A DNA stretch of 52,099 nt from Pirellulaceae bacterium (GCA_024102795.1 JAGFJK010000366.1:1-52099), one strand, 5' to 3'; shown: positions 42,981 to 52,099, counted from the first letter of the stretch. The notes: generated by a model from the sequence alone, not told the origin. Translations and numbers: made by a program.

Positions 42981-45566
42981 TTACCGTTGCCCAGTGGCCG
43001 CCAGCGGTGAAGCCGTTCCGGCACGTTCCGCGGCGCTCGCCTGCTGCTCGCCGCCCGCGCTGGCCTCGCGCAGCCGCCGAATCAATTCGGCCTGCGTATA
43101 ACCGCCTCGCAGCAGCACCGGCTCCTGCGGGCGGCCCGCCGGGAAAATCGCCAGCAGCGGCACGTCGGTGCTGCCCAACTGTTCCATCAGCTTGAGGATT
43201 TCGCCCCGCAGTTCGGGATCGCGAATGCTCTTGTTGGCCACCAGCGGCACGATCTCATGTTCGTCCACCACCTCCCGCACCGGCTCGGTGTTCAACACAT
43301 AGCGTTCCAGCCACTTGCAGGTCTGGCACCAGTCGGCCGTAAAATCGATCAGCACCGTCCGCCGCTGGGCCGCGACTTGCTTCAACGTTTGCTCCGAGAA
43401 CGGTTGCCAGGGCAGTTCGTGGCCGTTCTCCTCCCGCCGCGGTTCATCGCCCACCAACTGTTCACCTTCGGCCATTTTCCGCTCGCGGGCGGCAATCTGC
43501 TGGTCGACAAACGAGACCATCCGCAGATCCATTACCGGCCCCAGCCAGCCGAAGGCGACCCAACCGATGAACGCGGCGAACCCCATGCCCGTGCCCCAGG
43601 CGACAAGCTGCCGCCGCGTTTCCGCATACAGCGGCGTGCGCCCGACCCACCACAGTCCGGCCCAGAGTCCAAACAGCAGCGTCACCGTGGGCAGCAGGTT
43701 CGCCCAATCCACATAGGACAGAATCCAGATCACCGTGCCCAACAGCACAAAGCCCATTACGTTCTTGAAGGTGTCCATCCAGGCTCCCGGCTTGGGCAGG
43801 AACCGCACCAGCCGCGGGTTGGCTCCGATCACCAGGTACGGCATGGCCATGCCCAGACCCATGAAAGCGAAGACCATGTACACCAGCAGCGGTGGCTTGC
43901 CGTTACACCAGGCCAGCGCGGTGGCGATGCCGGGCCCGCTGCAGGGCGTCGCCAGCAACGTCGTGACGACGCCCTTGAAAAACGCTCCCGCCGGCCCTTC
44001 CTTCTCGGCCAGACCCGTGGCGGCCCCGGTTGCCGCAAAACCCGGAATCGGAATCTCCCACACTCCGAGAAAACTCAGGCCCATCGCGAACACGACCGCC
44101 ACCATCGGAATGTTGAACTCGTCGAACGTGTTCTGGTCGCCCCAGCTCAGGTTCCACACCACCGCCAGCGTGGCCAGCACCATGAACACCGACACCAGAC
44201 CCGCCGTGTACCAGAGGTTCAACGAGAACACGCGGGCCCGGCTCTCGCCCGCTTGCTGCACGAATGACATGATCTTCAAGCCGATCACGGGCAGCACGCA
44301 GGGCATGAAATTCAGGATGAACCCGCCCAGCAGAGCGAACAGGATGGCCTGCCAAATCGGCGCCTGAGCGGGGTTCTCGCCGACGGGTCGGATGTCGGCG
44401 ATGTCCAGCGCCCCGGCCGATGCGGACTGGTTGGCAGCCGCCACTTGCCGCTCGGCAATCTCCGCCGCCTGCTCGTAACTGGCGGGTGTCAGCAATAACG
44501 GCACCTGCCCGGCCTGGGGCTGCTGAGCCACTTCGACCCGGACCAGAAACTCGGCCGCCGTCATCTGGTCGCACTGGTTCTCGGAACATACCTGGTAGCC
44601 GACCAACCCCCGCAGTTCGTGCGCGCCAGCCTCGATGTCGGCCGGGATCGTCACCGGCACGGTCCAGGTCACGGTTTGCTCGTGGTACCGTGTCACCGGT
44701 TCTTCCGGCAGACCGGTTTCCTTTTCCAAGGGCGGTGCCGAAACCACCGGCTCGCCAAATTTCCAGCCGTCACTCAAAGGAACGATCAACGTGGGTTTCG
44801 AGATCTTGCCTTCGTCCCGGTCGGCGCGAGCGTACACGTGCCAGCCCGGATCCGGAATCGCGGTCAGCGACAACTGAATCGTGGAACCGGGCGTGGCGAC
44901 CTGCGGATCGGCGTGGCCCCGCCAAGCAATGTGCGCGCCGCTGGTGCGATACTCTTCCGCGACCGGCTCCGACGGAGCCGATTGGTAAGTACCGGCGAAC
45001 TTCGCCGCCAGTTGTCTGTCATCAATCGGCACGCACTGTCCCATCTCCTCGCAAATCTGACCGTTGAAGATCACATTCAACTTCAAGGTCGCGGGATCCA
45101 CCCCCTCGCGGAATTTCAGCGGCGCCGTCCAGACGACCGTCCCCGAATGCTCCTCCACCGGCACCGGAAACAGGTCGGGAGGATGGACGGTCGGCGGCGC
45201 GTCGGGCACGAACGGGCCGACCAGTTGCGCATCGGGGGAGGCCGCAAGCAGAATCTGCGTCCGACCGGGGCCGCCATCCTGCTGAGTGACCGAGTAGATG
45301 TGCCATTTGGGTTGCACCTTGGCCGTCACGTGGAGCCGGCCGTCGCTGGCGCCCTCGCGAGCTTCAAAGCTGGCCGACAATTCGACGGCTTCGCCCGAAG
45401 TGCTCGGCGCCGGCGGCAACCCGCTCAACTGGTCGAGAAAGTTGAAGCCCGAACCGCTTCCGGCCGGAGCAACCGGCGTTGTTTCCTGTGCCCAGGCGGA
45501 CAGCGTGGCCGCCAACCAGAACGTGGCGGCCGTGGCGATCAACCCAACCAGCGAGGGACGCTTCAT
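42981..45566 (-). CDS. dsbD: DsbD-like thiol:disulfide interchange protein with doubled N-domain
   Basis: An 861-residue DsbD-type transporter that moves electrons from cytoplasmic thioredoxin to periplasmic proteins. It has a signal peptide (about 1-27), two successive DsbD-alpha-like domains (about 50-185 and 205-345, each with a Cys pair: CEEMGQC and CSENQC), an eight-TM region with FMPCVLPV and ATPCSGPG, and a C-terminal thioredoxin domain with WCQTC (Cys747 and Cys750). E. coli DsbD has 565 residues and one N-domain, so a second copy is present. ATG 45566 begins the signal peptide. No partner cytochrome biogenesis gene is adjacent. Confidence 0.9.
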   Translation of the reverse strand: MKRPSLVGLIATAATFWLAATLSAWAQETTPVAPAGSGSGFNFLDQLSGLPPAPSTSGEAVELSASFEAREGASDGRLHVTAKVQPKWHIYSVTQQDGGPGRTQILLAASPDAQLVGPFVPDAPPTVHPPDLFPVPVEEHSGTVVWTAPLKFREGVDPATLKLNVIFNGQICEEMGQCVPIDDRQLAAKFAGTYQSAPSEPVAEEYRTSGAHIAWRGHADPQVATPGSTIQLSLTAIPDPGWHVYARADRDEGKISKPTLIVPLSDGWKFGEPVVSAPPLEKETGLPEEPVTRYHEQTVTWTVPVTIPADIEAGAHELRGLVGYQVCSENQCDQMTAAEFLVRVEVAQQPQAGQVPLLLTPASYEQAAEIAERQVAAANQSASAGALDIADIRPVGENPAQAPIWQAILFALLGGFILNFMPCVLPVIGLKIMSFVQQAGESRARVFSLNLWYTAGLVSVFMVLATLAVVWNLSWGDQNTFDEFNIPMVAVVFAMGLSFLGVWEIPIPGFAATGAATGLAEKEGPAGAFFKGVVTTLLATPCSGPGIATALAWCNGKPPLLVYMVFAFMGLGMAMPYLVIGANPRLVRFLPKPGAWMDTFKNVMGFVLLGTVIWILSYVDWANLLPTVTLLFGLWAGLWWVGRTPLYAETRRQLVAWGTGMGFAAFIGWVAFGWLGPVMDLRMVSFVDQQIAARERKMAEGEQLVGDEPRREENGHELPWQPFSEQTLKQVAAQRRTVLIDFTADWCQTCKWLERYVLNTEPVREVVDEHEIVPLVANKSIRDPELRGEILKLMEQLGSTDVPLLAIFPAGRPQEPVLLRGGYTQAELIRRLREASAGGEQQASAAERAGTASPLAATGQR

Positions 45567-45762
45567 GACGTGATTCCTGTCGCAGTAAGCCATTCTGCTG
45601 CAAGTGCTTGATTCTAGGCGTTAGCTCCCGGCACGGTCAACGTGTGGGTTTGTTCCAAGGTCCCGTTACTCAACAGAGGTCATGCAGCATATAAGTTGTT
45701 TTCTCAAAGGAATTTGGCGTGACTAAAGAATCTCGCCGCCCGCTACGACGAGCACCCTTTGA

Positions 45763-45812
45763 AATCCTTCTGGCTCCCTCCCCGCTTCGGGGAGGGTTGG
45801 GGAGGGGCCTGC
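45763..45812. repeat. CCCTCCCC palindromic repeat, copy B
   Basis: It reads CTCCCTCCCCG, a TTCGG loop, then GGGAGGG and GGGGAGGGG. It pairs with itself and, inverted, with copy C (45973-46022). Other copies: 401-420 (partial) and 51880-51930. Confidence 0.8.
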
Positions 45813-45972
45813 GGGACTATGGAGCAAAGCGATTCGCTCAATTCGCACATGGCTACTCGCGGGACGCGGATTTCGGACAAGTCGAACATCAATTTGGGAT
45901 TTGAATTCTTGAGTGCGTCAGGTGTTGGCTGATTCCGTCGGGTGCCAGCTGCGTCAAAACAAGATGCACAAG

Positions 45973-46022
45973 AGCCCCTCCCCAGCCCTCCCCGGAAGCC
46001 GGGGAGGGGGCCAGAGGGATTT
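45973..46022. repeat. CCCTCCCC palindromic repeat, copy C
   Basis: Inverted relative to copy B. It carries CCCCTCCCCAGCCCTCCCCGG and its GC-rich complement, and runs directly into the 46018-46122 repeat. Confidence 0.8.
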
Positions 46023-46122
46023 CCAGGGGGGGGAGCGCTCGCCAACACGGGAACCATCCATGTTTTCCCTCGGTTGCAACGCCAAACTCCCTCGCCAAAA
46101 CAACTTAAAAGCTGCACGATCT
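46018..46122. repeat. Copy 2 of the ~105-bp dispersed repeat
   Basis: Matches 294-397 with clear divergence but shared landmarks: GGATTTCCAGGGGG start, central AACGCCAA, and AGCTGCACGATCTC end. Confidence 0.6.
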
Positions 46123-46242
46123 CACAATAGGATGGATCGGATACACATCTGTCTGACAGTTCGGCCCCCAACTCCAAGAACGACGGCTCTGAGTGCCACT
46201 TCTTACACCGCACAGCACGCATTCTCGTTCTCGGCTTGCCGC

Positions 46243-47361
46243 TCACGGCCTCAGCAACACTCGGTCGCAAAGCTCGTCTAGCCGCGCCAACACCGCCTGG
46301 CGGGCGAAACGACGCTGCTCCAGGTAGATCCACCGCAGCCAATTCATGCCCCCCAGAAGTGTGCCGCTGGTGTCGAATATCGGCACCAGGCCCCGCTCGC
46401 GATCGTTCAACGGACGCACTTCGGCATACGCCGCCAGGCCCCGTTGCCAGGCCTCGCGATCGTTGCCGGCCAGACTGCCCAGCAACCGAGCCACGTCTCC
46501 GCAGACGGTCTCCCAGCGCATGGCCCCGAAGTCGACGATCCCTGTGACCCGATTGTCGGTGAACAACACATGCGGGTGCCAGATGTCGCGAATACAGGGT
46601 TGTAGCGGCAGTCTGCAATCAACCACGTTCCGCAGTTCGCGGCACAGCGGTTCGGCCAACTGGTCGAAAGCGGCCAGGAGTTGGCCCGCGCGTCGACCGA
46701 TTTCCGGGCAGCGGTCAAGCGACTCCTCGCGGTGCCCGCCGACCGGCGGGACGGCGTTGTTCCATGCGGGTTGGAAGCGGGACGGGTCTGAGACGTTTCC
46801 CACGGCGATATGGGACTGCGAAAATTCGCGGAGCCGAGCGGCATCGCGCGCCAGAAGCTGCTCCAGAAAGCCCAATCGTTCATTCAGCCCGCGGGAGCGC
46901 GCGAACCGCAATTCCTGCTCGCACGGAAAGCTGGCCGCCGCCCGATGGAATTCCGCCAGGGCTCGCATGGCGGCCTCCAGCAGTTCGTTCGACGGATGCT
47001 GACGGAAGTCGGCGGCACCGGGCAGCCAGGGGGTGAGTTCCCACCAGTGGCCCTGCCCCGCGACCAGCGTTTCTCCCGCGATCGTCGCCAGCGGCACGGG
47101 AACCTGCGAAAAGCCATTACGCACCACGTGGCTCAGCACCTGGTGCATCCAGCGCAAGCGTTCGGCCGGGGGAGATTCGGCCGGCCAGCGGCGCAGACCA
47201 AACGCTTCGTGGCCAACGGTGACTCGCCAGATCCTCGCGCCGCTGAACCCTCCGGCGTTGCCGAGCGGCTGAATGTGAGTGGGATCGATTGCCAGCGGGT
47301 ACTGGCTGAGCACCCAGCGGGCGGCAACTAGTTCTGATGATGATTCACCCGGGGAAGGCAT
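46243..47361 (-). CDS. APH/choline kinase-fold phosphotransferase
   Basis: A 372-residue protein of the aminoglycoside/choline/homoserine phosphotransferase fold. Visible are an N-lobe with GGFSGARIWRV (about 35-45), a helical region, IRDIWHPHVLF in the catalytic loop, and GIVDFGAM, the DFG-like metal site. The usual HGDLHPxN loop is changed: Asp kept, but the leading His/Gly and the Asn are replaced (RD, then WHPH). Substrate unknown; antibiotic resistance is not implied. It lies 73 bp downstream of threonine synthase on the same strand, so a homoserine kinase type II role is possible but unproven. Start: ATG 47361. Confidence 0.82.
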   Translation of the reverse strand: MPSPGESSSELVAARWVLSQYPLAIDPTHIQPLGNAGGFSGARIWRVTVGHEAFGLRRWPAESPPAERLRWMHQVLSHVVRNGFSQVPVPLATIAGETLVAGQGHWWELTPWLPGAADFRQHPSNELLEAAMRALAEFHRAAASFPCEQELRFARSRGLNERLGFLEQLLARDAARLREFSQSHIAVGNVSDPSRFQPAWNNAVPPVGGHREESLDRCPEIGRRAGQLLAAFDQLAEPLCRELRNVVDCRLPLQPCIRDIWHPHVLFTDNRVTGIVDFGAMRWETVCGDVARLLGSLAGNDREAWQRGLAAYAEVRPLNDRERGLVPIFDTSGTLLGGMNWLRWIYLEQRRFARQAVLARLDELCDRVLLRP

Positions 47362-47434
47362 GGCGAAGGGGATTCCAACGTGCGGCGGATGGGCACTCCT
47401 GTCAGTCTTCGGTGGTGACCGGTCCCCGCGACGC

Positions 47435-48652
47435 TCAAGCCAGCGAGCGCCAATCGATCGGCGCTCGGATGTCCAGCCGAGGCAGGTCGCAGGCGATCGC
47501 CTCAGCGTACTTCTGCGCGGCCCCCGTGTTGAAGATGACAACTCTTTCCCGCGGGTTGATCCAACCCTCGGCCAGCAACATTTCGAGCGCTCCGACGCAG
47601 GCGGCGGCCTCCGGGCAGACCGGGATGCCTTCCCGCGAGACGGCCAGCCGGTTCCATTCGGCCAGCCGCCCCTCGGCAACCGCCACGCCCCGCCCGCCGC
47701 TTTCGCGCAGCACGTCGAGGACCAGGAAATCGCCGATCGCGGCGGGCACGCGAATTCCGCTGGCGATCGTGCGGGGCCGGTCCACCGGCTCGGCGAACCG
47801 CAGACCAGCCTCAAACGCCCGCACAATCGGCGCACAGCCATCGGATTGCACGGCCACCATGCGCGGCCGGCGCGGCGACTTGAGCCACCCGATTTCGGCC
47901 AGCTCCTGAAACGCTTTCCACATCCCGATCATCCCGGTGCCGCCCCCGGTGGGATACAGGATCACGTCGGGCAGTTGCCACTCAAACTGCTCGGCCAGTT
48001 CCAGGCCCATCGTCTTCTTGCCCTCGACGCGATACGGCTCCCGCATCGTCGACAGGTCAAACCAGTTCATGTGCGGCTTGCCTTGCTGCACGATCCGGCC
48101 GCAGTCGTTGATCAGACCGTTGACCAGATAGGCGCGAGCGCCCGCCAACCGGCACTCGTACTGGTTGATCACCGGAGTGTCCTCCGGCATGAAGACGTAG
48201 GCCTCGATACCCGCTCGCGCGGCGTAGGCCGCCGCGGCTCCGCCCGCGTTGCCGGCCGACGGGATGGCCACTCGCCGCACGCCGAACCGCCGAGCCATGC
48301 TGATGGCCATCGCCAGCCCGCGGCTTTTGAAGCTGCCGGTGGGCAGTTGCGATTCATCCTTGATCCACAGGTCCTGAATGCCCATTTCCGCCCCCAGCCG
48401 CGGGCAGGGCAGCAACGGGCTGCAACCCTCGCCCAGCGTCACCGCCTGGTCGCCACCGATCGGCAGCAACTCGCGATATCGCCAGATCGTCGGCGGGCGA
48501 TCCCGCAACTGCTCGGGCCTGACGCTCGCGGCGATGGCGGGCAAGTCGTAGCGGACCAGCAGCGGCCGATCCTGGTGTACCGTCTGCAGCTCGCCGGCCG
48601 GCAGCACCGTGCCGTCGATGGCGGCTTCCAGATGCGTGACAAAGCAGTCCAT
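47435..48652 (-). CDS. thrC: Threonine synthase
   Basis: Converts O-phosphohomoserine to threonine using PLP. The 405-residue protein is a fold-type II PLP enzyme with VTLGEGCSPLLP, PLP Lys109 in PTGSFKSRG, SAGNAGGAAAAYAARAGI, and GGGTGMIGMWKAF for phosphate binding, plus FNTGAAQKY at the C-terminus. It lies 48 bp after the end of the aminoacylase-dipeptidase gene on the same strand and 73 bp before the APH-fold kinase. Other threonine-pathway genes are not in the window. The start ATG at 48652 gives the normal N-terminal extension. Confidence 0.9.
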   Translation of the reverse strand: MDCFVTHLEAAIDGTVLPAGELQTVHQDRPLLVRYDLPAIAASVRPEQLRDRPPTIWRYRELLPIGGDQAVTLGEGCSPLLPCPRLGAEMGIQDLWIKDESQLPTGSFKSRGLAMAISMARRFGVRRVAIPSAGNAGGAAAAYAARAGIEAYVFMPEDTPVINQYECRLAGARAYLVNGLINDCGRIVQQGKPHMNWFDLSTMREPYRVEGKKTMGLELAEQFEWQLPDVILYPTGGGTGMIGMWKAFQELAEIGWLKSPRRPRMVAVQSDGCAPIVRAFEAGLRFAEPVDRPRTIASGIRVPAAIGDFLVLDVLRESGGRGVAVAEGRLAEWNRLAVSREGIPVCPEAAACVGALEMLLAEGWINPRERVVIFNTGAAQKYAEAIACDLPRLDIRAPIDWRSLA

Positions 48653-48700
48653 GGGGGCCTCGCGAGCCGAAAAAATAGACAGCGGTGCGGCGCCATGCAG

Positions 48701-51574
48701 CTACTGGCGCTGTTCCCGCGCGACCCGTTCCGCCTCGCGAATCACCCGCCGGACGTTGCCGCTCATGATCTGATGGATTTCAGCGCGGGTGTAGCCGCGG
48801 TTCAGCAGTTCCTGAGTGATGACGGGATACGTCGACACGTCTTCCAGTTGCCGAGGCAGTTTGGTGACTCCATCAAAATCGGAACCCAGTCCCACATGGT
48901 CAATACCTGCCACCCGAACGATGTGGTCGATATGATCCACCACGTCGTGCACCGTGCCGGCCTCGATCGGGTTTTCCAACCGCCAGCGAGTCAGTTCCCG
49001 CTGGTAGTCTTCATCCTTGGGGAACTGATCACGAAGTTTCCGCTGCGCGTCGAACATGCTGGCCATGCGGCGAGCGGATTCGGGGACGATGAAGCCGGAA
49101 AAGAAGTTGACCATCACCACGCCGCCGTTGCGGGCGGTAAGCCGCAGCACGTCGTCCGGCACATTGCGGGGGTGATCCGCCACGGAGCGGGCCGAGGAGT
49201 GTGAAAAGATCACCGGCGCCCGGCTGATCCGCAGCGCGTCCTTCATCGTCTCGGCCGAGACGTGCGACAGATCGACCAGCATTCCCAGCCGGTTCATTTC
49301 CCGGACGACTTCCTCGCCAAACGGATTCAGACCCTCGTGGGCCGGCTGGTCGGTGGCGGAGTCGGCCCAGGCCAGCGTGTCGGAGTGCGTCAGCGTCATG
49401 TACCGTGCGCCGAGCTCATACAGCCGGCGGAGATTGGCCAGCGAATCCTCAATCGCATGCCCGCCTTCCACGCCGATCAGCGAGGCGATCTTGCCCTGCT
49501 GCCGGCAGCGGTCGATATCCTCGGACGACAGCGCCAGCCCAAACACGTCCGGGTACCGCTCGACCATCGCCTTGACCAGCTCGATCTGTTCCAGCGTCTG
49601 CTGCAGGGCGGTACCCTGGCGAGCGGTATTGGCCGGGACGTAGACGGACCAGAATTGAGCGCCCACGTTGCCAGCTTTCAGACGGGGGATGTCGGTATGC
49701 AGTTCCGGCTGCGGCTTGGCGATGTCGAACCGGGCGAACGAGCGGGAGCCTTTCTGCCGGATCTCCCAGGGCAGGTCGTTGTGGCCGTCAAACACGAAGC
49801 TCTGCTGGTGGATGCGCCGCGCCTCGTCGCTGACCTGTACCTGGCCGCGCGAGCTGACGGATTTGCCTGGCCCGTGGACCACGCGTCCCGGCTTGGCCCC
49901 GGTATGCTCGCCGTCCCGCAACACGGGGACGCCGTTGACCAGCACGTCCCGCACGCCCACGGCCAACTGATGCGGCTGCTCGTACGTCGCCCGGTCCGCG
50001 ATCCTGGCCGGGTCGAACACCACGACGTCGGCGAAATAGCCTTCCCGCAGCAGGCCGCGGCCGCGCAGACCCAGATTGCGGGCCGGCAGGCCGGTCAGCT
50101 TGTGAATGGCCGTCTCCAGCGGAATCACCCGCTCGTCGCGCACATAGCGCCCCAGCAGCCGGGCGAAGCAGCCGTAAGCGCGCGGGTGCGGGTTCGATTT
50201 CAGAAAGGCCCCTTCGGGAGCCAGCGACGAGCCGTCCGAGCCGAAACTGACCCAGGGCAGAGCGATCTTCCGGCGGACGTTTTCTTCGCTCATCAGAAAG
50301 TACACGCAGTCCACACGGCTGCCGTCCTCGATCACCAGGTCCATCGCGGTCTCCTCGGCCGACTTGCCGCGCTGCGCCGCCACTTGAGCCAGCGTCTTGC
50401 CGGTCAGGTGCTTCAGATCCGGGTTGCGGAAGCCGGACAGCAGGACCTGCTCGGCCGAGCCGGCCATCAGCAGCAGGTTCTCCCACTCGTCCGTCGGCGT
50501 GCGCATTTCCCGCACCACGCGCTCGCGAATCTTCGGGTCGCGGAGCCGGTCGCGCCACCGTTCGAAACCGCCCTCCTGCACCCAGGGCGGCATCGAGGCG
50601 TTGAGTCCCGTGGCGCCCGCGGTGTAGGTGTACATGTCGGCGGTCACTTGCAGACCCTCGGCCTGAGCTGCCTCGACCTTGCCGATCACCTCCTGCAGTT
50701 TGTCCCAGTTGGGCTTGCCGGCCGCCTTCAGGTGATAGATTTCGGCCGCGATCCCGGCCTGGCGCGCAATCGTCAGCAGCTCGTCCACCGCCTCGACCAG
50801 CCGGTTGCCCTCGCTGCGCAAGTGCGAAATGTAGACGCCCTGGTATTCGGCGGCCACCTTGCACAGCTCCACCAGTTCCTCGGTGCTGGCATAGAACGCC
50901 GGGGCGTAAATCAACGACGAACCCACGCCCAGCGCGCCGGCCTCCATCTCGCGCCGCACGAGCTGCCGCATCTGTTCCAGCTCCTCGGCCGTCGGCCGCC
51001 GGTCTTCGTAGCCCAGCACGTGGATTCGCACGGTGGTCGCGCCGACGAACGAGGCCACGTTGGGCGACACTCCGCGGCGAGTCATGTGATCCAGGTATTC
51101 GTGCAGCGTGGTCCAGGGAACGTCGTACTTCACGTCGCCCTGGCTGGTTTGCAGGTCGCGCCGCATCGCCTCGTTGAGCGGCCCCATCGACCACCCCTCT
51201 CCGAACACCTCCAGCGTGACGCCCTGGTGCAGGTCGCTCAGCCCCCGCCCGTCGGCCAGCAGCGACGTGGTGGCCCAACTGAGCATGTTGATAAATCCCG
51301 GAGCGACGGCCTGCCCGCGAGCGTCGATTCGCAGCCGGCCCTCCGCCCCGCTCAGGTCGCCCACGGCGGCGATCCGATCGCCACGGATGCCCAGGTCTTC
51401 CCGCCGCGGTGCCCCGCCCGCGCCGTCGTAGAGCGTGCCGCCCAGAATCAGCACGTCGTATGGCCCAGCTTCGTCCGCCGCTCGGACCGCTGGCAGTCCA
51501 GCCAGCGGCAGCAGCAAGCACAGCAGGGCCAAGGAAAATGTTCCGACAGGTCGCAATCCGCGGGCGGCGAGCAT
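48701..51574 (-). CDS. Fused D-aminoacylase-like amidohydrolase and M19 dipeptidase
   Basis: A 957-residue exported protein: signal peptide (about 1-32), D-aminoacylase-like amidohydrolase (about 38-560) and membrane-dipeptidase-like M19 domain (about 585-950). The M19 part is intact: DGHND (His598, Asp600), [32 protein letters not shown] and [10 protein letters not shown]. In the first half the usual HTHxD metal motif after PGFI is replaced by NMLSW (96-100) and the GNCG Cys is absent (GEGWSMG), while [17 protein letters not shown] and FGSDGSS remain. Together they might deacylate N-acyl peptides and cleave dipeptides, including D-residues from peptidoglycan. Start: ATG 51574. Confidence 0.9.
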   Translation of the reverse strand: MLAARGLRPVGTFSLALLCLLLPLAGLPAVRAADEAGPYDVLILGGTLYDGAGGAPRREDLGIRGDRIAAVGDLSGAEGRLRIDARGQAVAPGFINMLSWATTSLLADGRGLSDLHQGVTLEVFGEGWSMGPLNEAMRRDLQTSQGDVKYDVPWTTLHEYLDHMTRRGVSPNVASFVGATTVRIHVLGYEDRRPTAEELEQMRQLVRREMEAGALGVGSSLIYAPAFYASTEELVELCKVAAEYQGVYISHLRSEGNRLVEAVDELLTIARQAGIAAEIYHLKAAGKPNWDKLQEVIGKVEAAQAEGLQVTADMYTYTAGATGLNASMPPWVQEGGFERWRDRLRDPKIRERVVREMRTPTDEWENLLLMAGSAEQVLLSGFRNPDLKHLTGKTLAQVAAQRGKSAEETAMDLVIEDGSRVDCVYFLMSEENVRRKIALPWVSFGSDGSSLAPEGAFLKSNPHPRAYGCFARLLGRYVRDERVIPLETAIHKLTGLPARNLGLRGRGLLREGYFADVVVFDPARIADRATYEQPHQLAVGVRDVLVNGVPVLRDGEHTGAKPGRVVHGPGKSVSSRGQVQVSDEARRIHQQSFVFDGHNDLPWEIRQKGSRSFARFDIAKPQPELHTDIPRLKAGNVGAQFWSVYVPANTARQGTALQQTLEQIELVKAMVERYPDVFGLALSSEDIDRCRQQGKIASLIGVEGGHAIEDSLANLRRLYELGARYMTLTHSDTLAWADSATDQPAHEGLNPFGEEVVREMNRLGMLVDLSHVSAETMKDALRISRAPVIFSHSSARSVADHPRNVPDDVLRLTARNGGVVMVNFFSGFIVPESARRMASMFDAQRKLRDQFPKDEDYQRELTRWRLENPIEAGTVHDVVDHIDHIVRVAGIDHVGLGSDFDGVTKLPRQLEDVSTYPVITQELLNRGYTRAEIHQIMSGNVRRVIREAERVAREQRQ

Positions 51575-51693
51575 GATGGGACGCTTCCGGTAAGAAAAAT
51601 CAGGTGGTGGAGAAATCGGCGCCGGAAACCACCGGCCGATTGCCCCGCTTTATAATCCACGCACGGGCAATTTCCTAGTTTAGCGGACCATTG

Positions 51694-51714
51694 ACCTCTG
51701 GGGTCGATTTGGCA
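51694..51714. repeat. Orphan end of the 130-bp inverted-repeat element
   Basis: ACCTCTGGGGTCGATTTGG plus CA matches the left end of the elements at 17183 and 20636. No matching right end follows within the window. Confidence 0.7.
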
Positions 51715-51879
51715 GGATAGGAAGAATAACGTCGGACGACGTGCTTGCTGGCGGGGCGAGGATCCGTGGGCGCCGAAGATCGGTGGTCTGGCTGGTGCGG
51801 CGCGAACCCAGGCGGACGCGTTTCGAAGTTACGCTTTGCTTGCTGAAACCATGCTGCCGGGAAGGCTACGAAATTTAAG

Positions 51880-51930
51880 ACCCTCTGGCTCCCTCCCCGG
51901 CTTCCGGGGAGGGCTGGGGAGGGGCTCGTC
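51880..51930. repeat. CCCTCCCC palindromic repeat, copy D
   Basis: CTGGCTCCCTCCCCGGC followed by TTCCGGGGAGGGC and GGGGAGGGG; same family as 45763-45812 and 45973-46022. Confidence 0.8.
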
Positions 51931-51946
51931 GAGGCGGTAGCGTTTG

Positions 51947-51964
51947 ACCTCTGGGGTCGATTGG
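51947..51964. repeat. Second orphan end of the 130-bp element
   Basis: ACCTCTGGGGTCGATTGG is a near-match to the left end, in the same orientation as 51694, 253 bp away. Only the terminal part is present. Confidence 0.6.
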
Positions 51965-51975
51965 GTACGCTGCGG

Positions 51976-52099
51976 GCGACTGGCGCGCCCAGAATCACGG
52001 GCTGGAAGCCCATGCTACGACTGGAAGCGCATGCTGCGACTGGCGCGCCCAGAATCACGGGCTGGAAGCCCATGCTACGACTGGAAGCGCATGCTGCGA
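51976..52099. repeat. 60-bp tandem repeats at the window edge
   Basis: From 51976 the sequence repeats exactly every 60 bp to the window end, giving a little over two units. Each unit contains GGGCTGGAAGCCCATGCTAC and a variant GGAAGCGCATGCTGCGAC, so the array itself is built of a shorter repeat. It continues past the window. Confidence 0.88.

Larger units (their letters stand above)
45567..46242. other. 676-bp intergenic region of repeats
   Basis: It lies between the dsbD start (45566) and the stop of the kinase gene (46243), both on the minus strand. No gene was recognised; open frames are translations of repeats. It holds two inverted copies of a CCCTCCCC palindrome (45763-45812 and 45973-46022) and a copy of a ~105-bp dispersed repeat (46018-46122). 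A dsbD promoter probably lies near 45570-45700 but was not resolved. Confidence 0.6.
51575..52099. other. Right-edge intergenic region of repeats
   Basis: No gene was recognised. The stretch holds two orphan ends of the 130-bp inverted-repeat family (51694-51714 and 51947-51964), a CCCTCCCC palindrome (51880-51930) and 60-bp tandem repeats cut by the window edge (51976-52099). An open frame here on the minus strand is a translation of the repeats. Confidence 0.6.

Noticed and set aside
45743..46618. Minus-strand frame of 291 residues between dsbD and the kinase
   Set aside because: It runs through the CCCTCCCC and ~105-bp repeats and overlaps the kinase gene in another frame.
46243..47361. 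APH-fold kinase as an antibiotic resistance gene
   Set aside because: The catalytic loop departs from aminoglycoside phosphotransferases and the neighbour is threonine synthase; a metabolic role is more likely.
51675..52073. Minus-strand open frame of 132 residues at the right edge
   Set aside because: It is entirely repeat sequence (60-bp array, CCCTCCCC palindrome and orphan element ends).

Overview
The window is high-GC, gene-dense bacterial chromosome that reads as a planctomycete, most likely in or near the Pirellulales. The lineage call rests on families largely typical of that phylum: a PSCyt1/DUF1549/DUF1553 protein next to a Tat-exported DUF1501 protein, an ECF sigma factor overlapping a membrane Ser/Thr kinase with WD40 repeats, a second large kinase with TPRs, a GyrA with an insert in its last propeller blade, and several families of short intergenic repeats. 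No rRNA, tRNA, CRISPR array, phage or recognisable transposase gene was found.

Layout. 1-510: repeats. 511-8589: polyprenyl-phosphate sugar transferase, CbiX-like chelatase, acidic protein, sirtuin, NadA, two envelope proteins of unknown function, and a coupled pabA-moeA pair. 8820-17183: Lnt, an overlapping pair of membrane proteins (coiled-coil plus small TM protein) behind a strong promoter, gyrA, and a coupled ugd-cutA-unknown operon. 17183-20765: the ECF sigma/kinase-WD40 module, bracketed by two same-orientation copies of a 130-bp inverted-repeat element. 20768-25656: a YidE/AspT-type transporter and a YfhO-like membrane protein. 25856-26009: promoter, three hairpins and a U-run, a likely small RNA. 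26543-30227: MpsC-like protein (DUF2294), structured leader with a strong terminator, Usp, SulP without STAS, and tandem Usp, a possible inorganic-anion or bicarbonate uptake locus. 30465-33965: kinase-TPR protein. 34187-42166: two exported proteins, then a minus-strand operon of malectin-PSCyt1-PSD1, DUF1501 and an eight-haem cytochrome. 42354-51574: macrodomain protein, DsbD, APH-fold kinase, threonine synthase, and a D-aminoacylase-like/M19 dipeptidase fusion. 51575-52099: repeats.

How it fits together. Much of the content concerns the cell envelope: polysaccharide precursors (Ugd and the sugar transferase), lipoprotein acylation (Lnt), thiol redox (DsbD), exported haem proteins and peptide turnover. 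Two membrane kinases probably carry signals inward, one through the overlapping ECF sigma factor. Repeats sit close to gene 3' ends, and in two cases they nearly fill the gap between convergent genes. All functions are inferred from sequence by eye; no database search or folding program was run.
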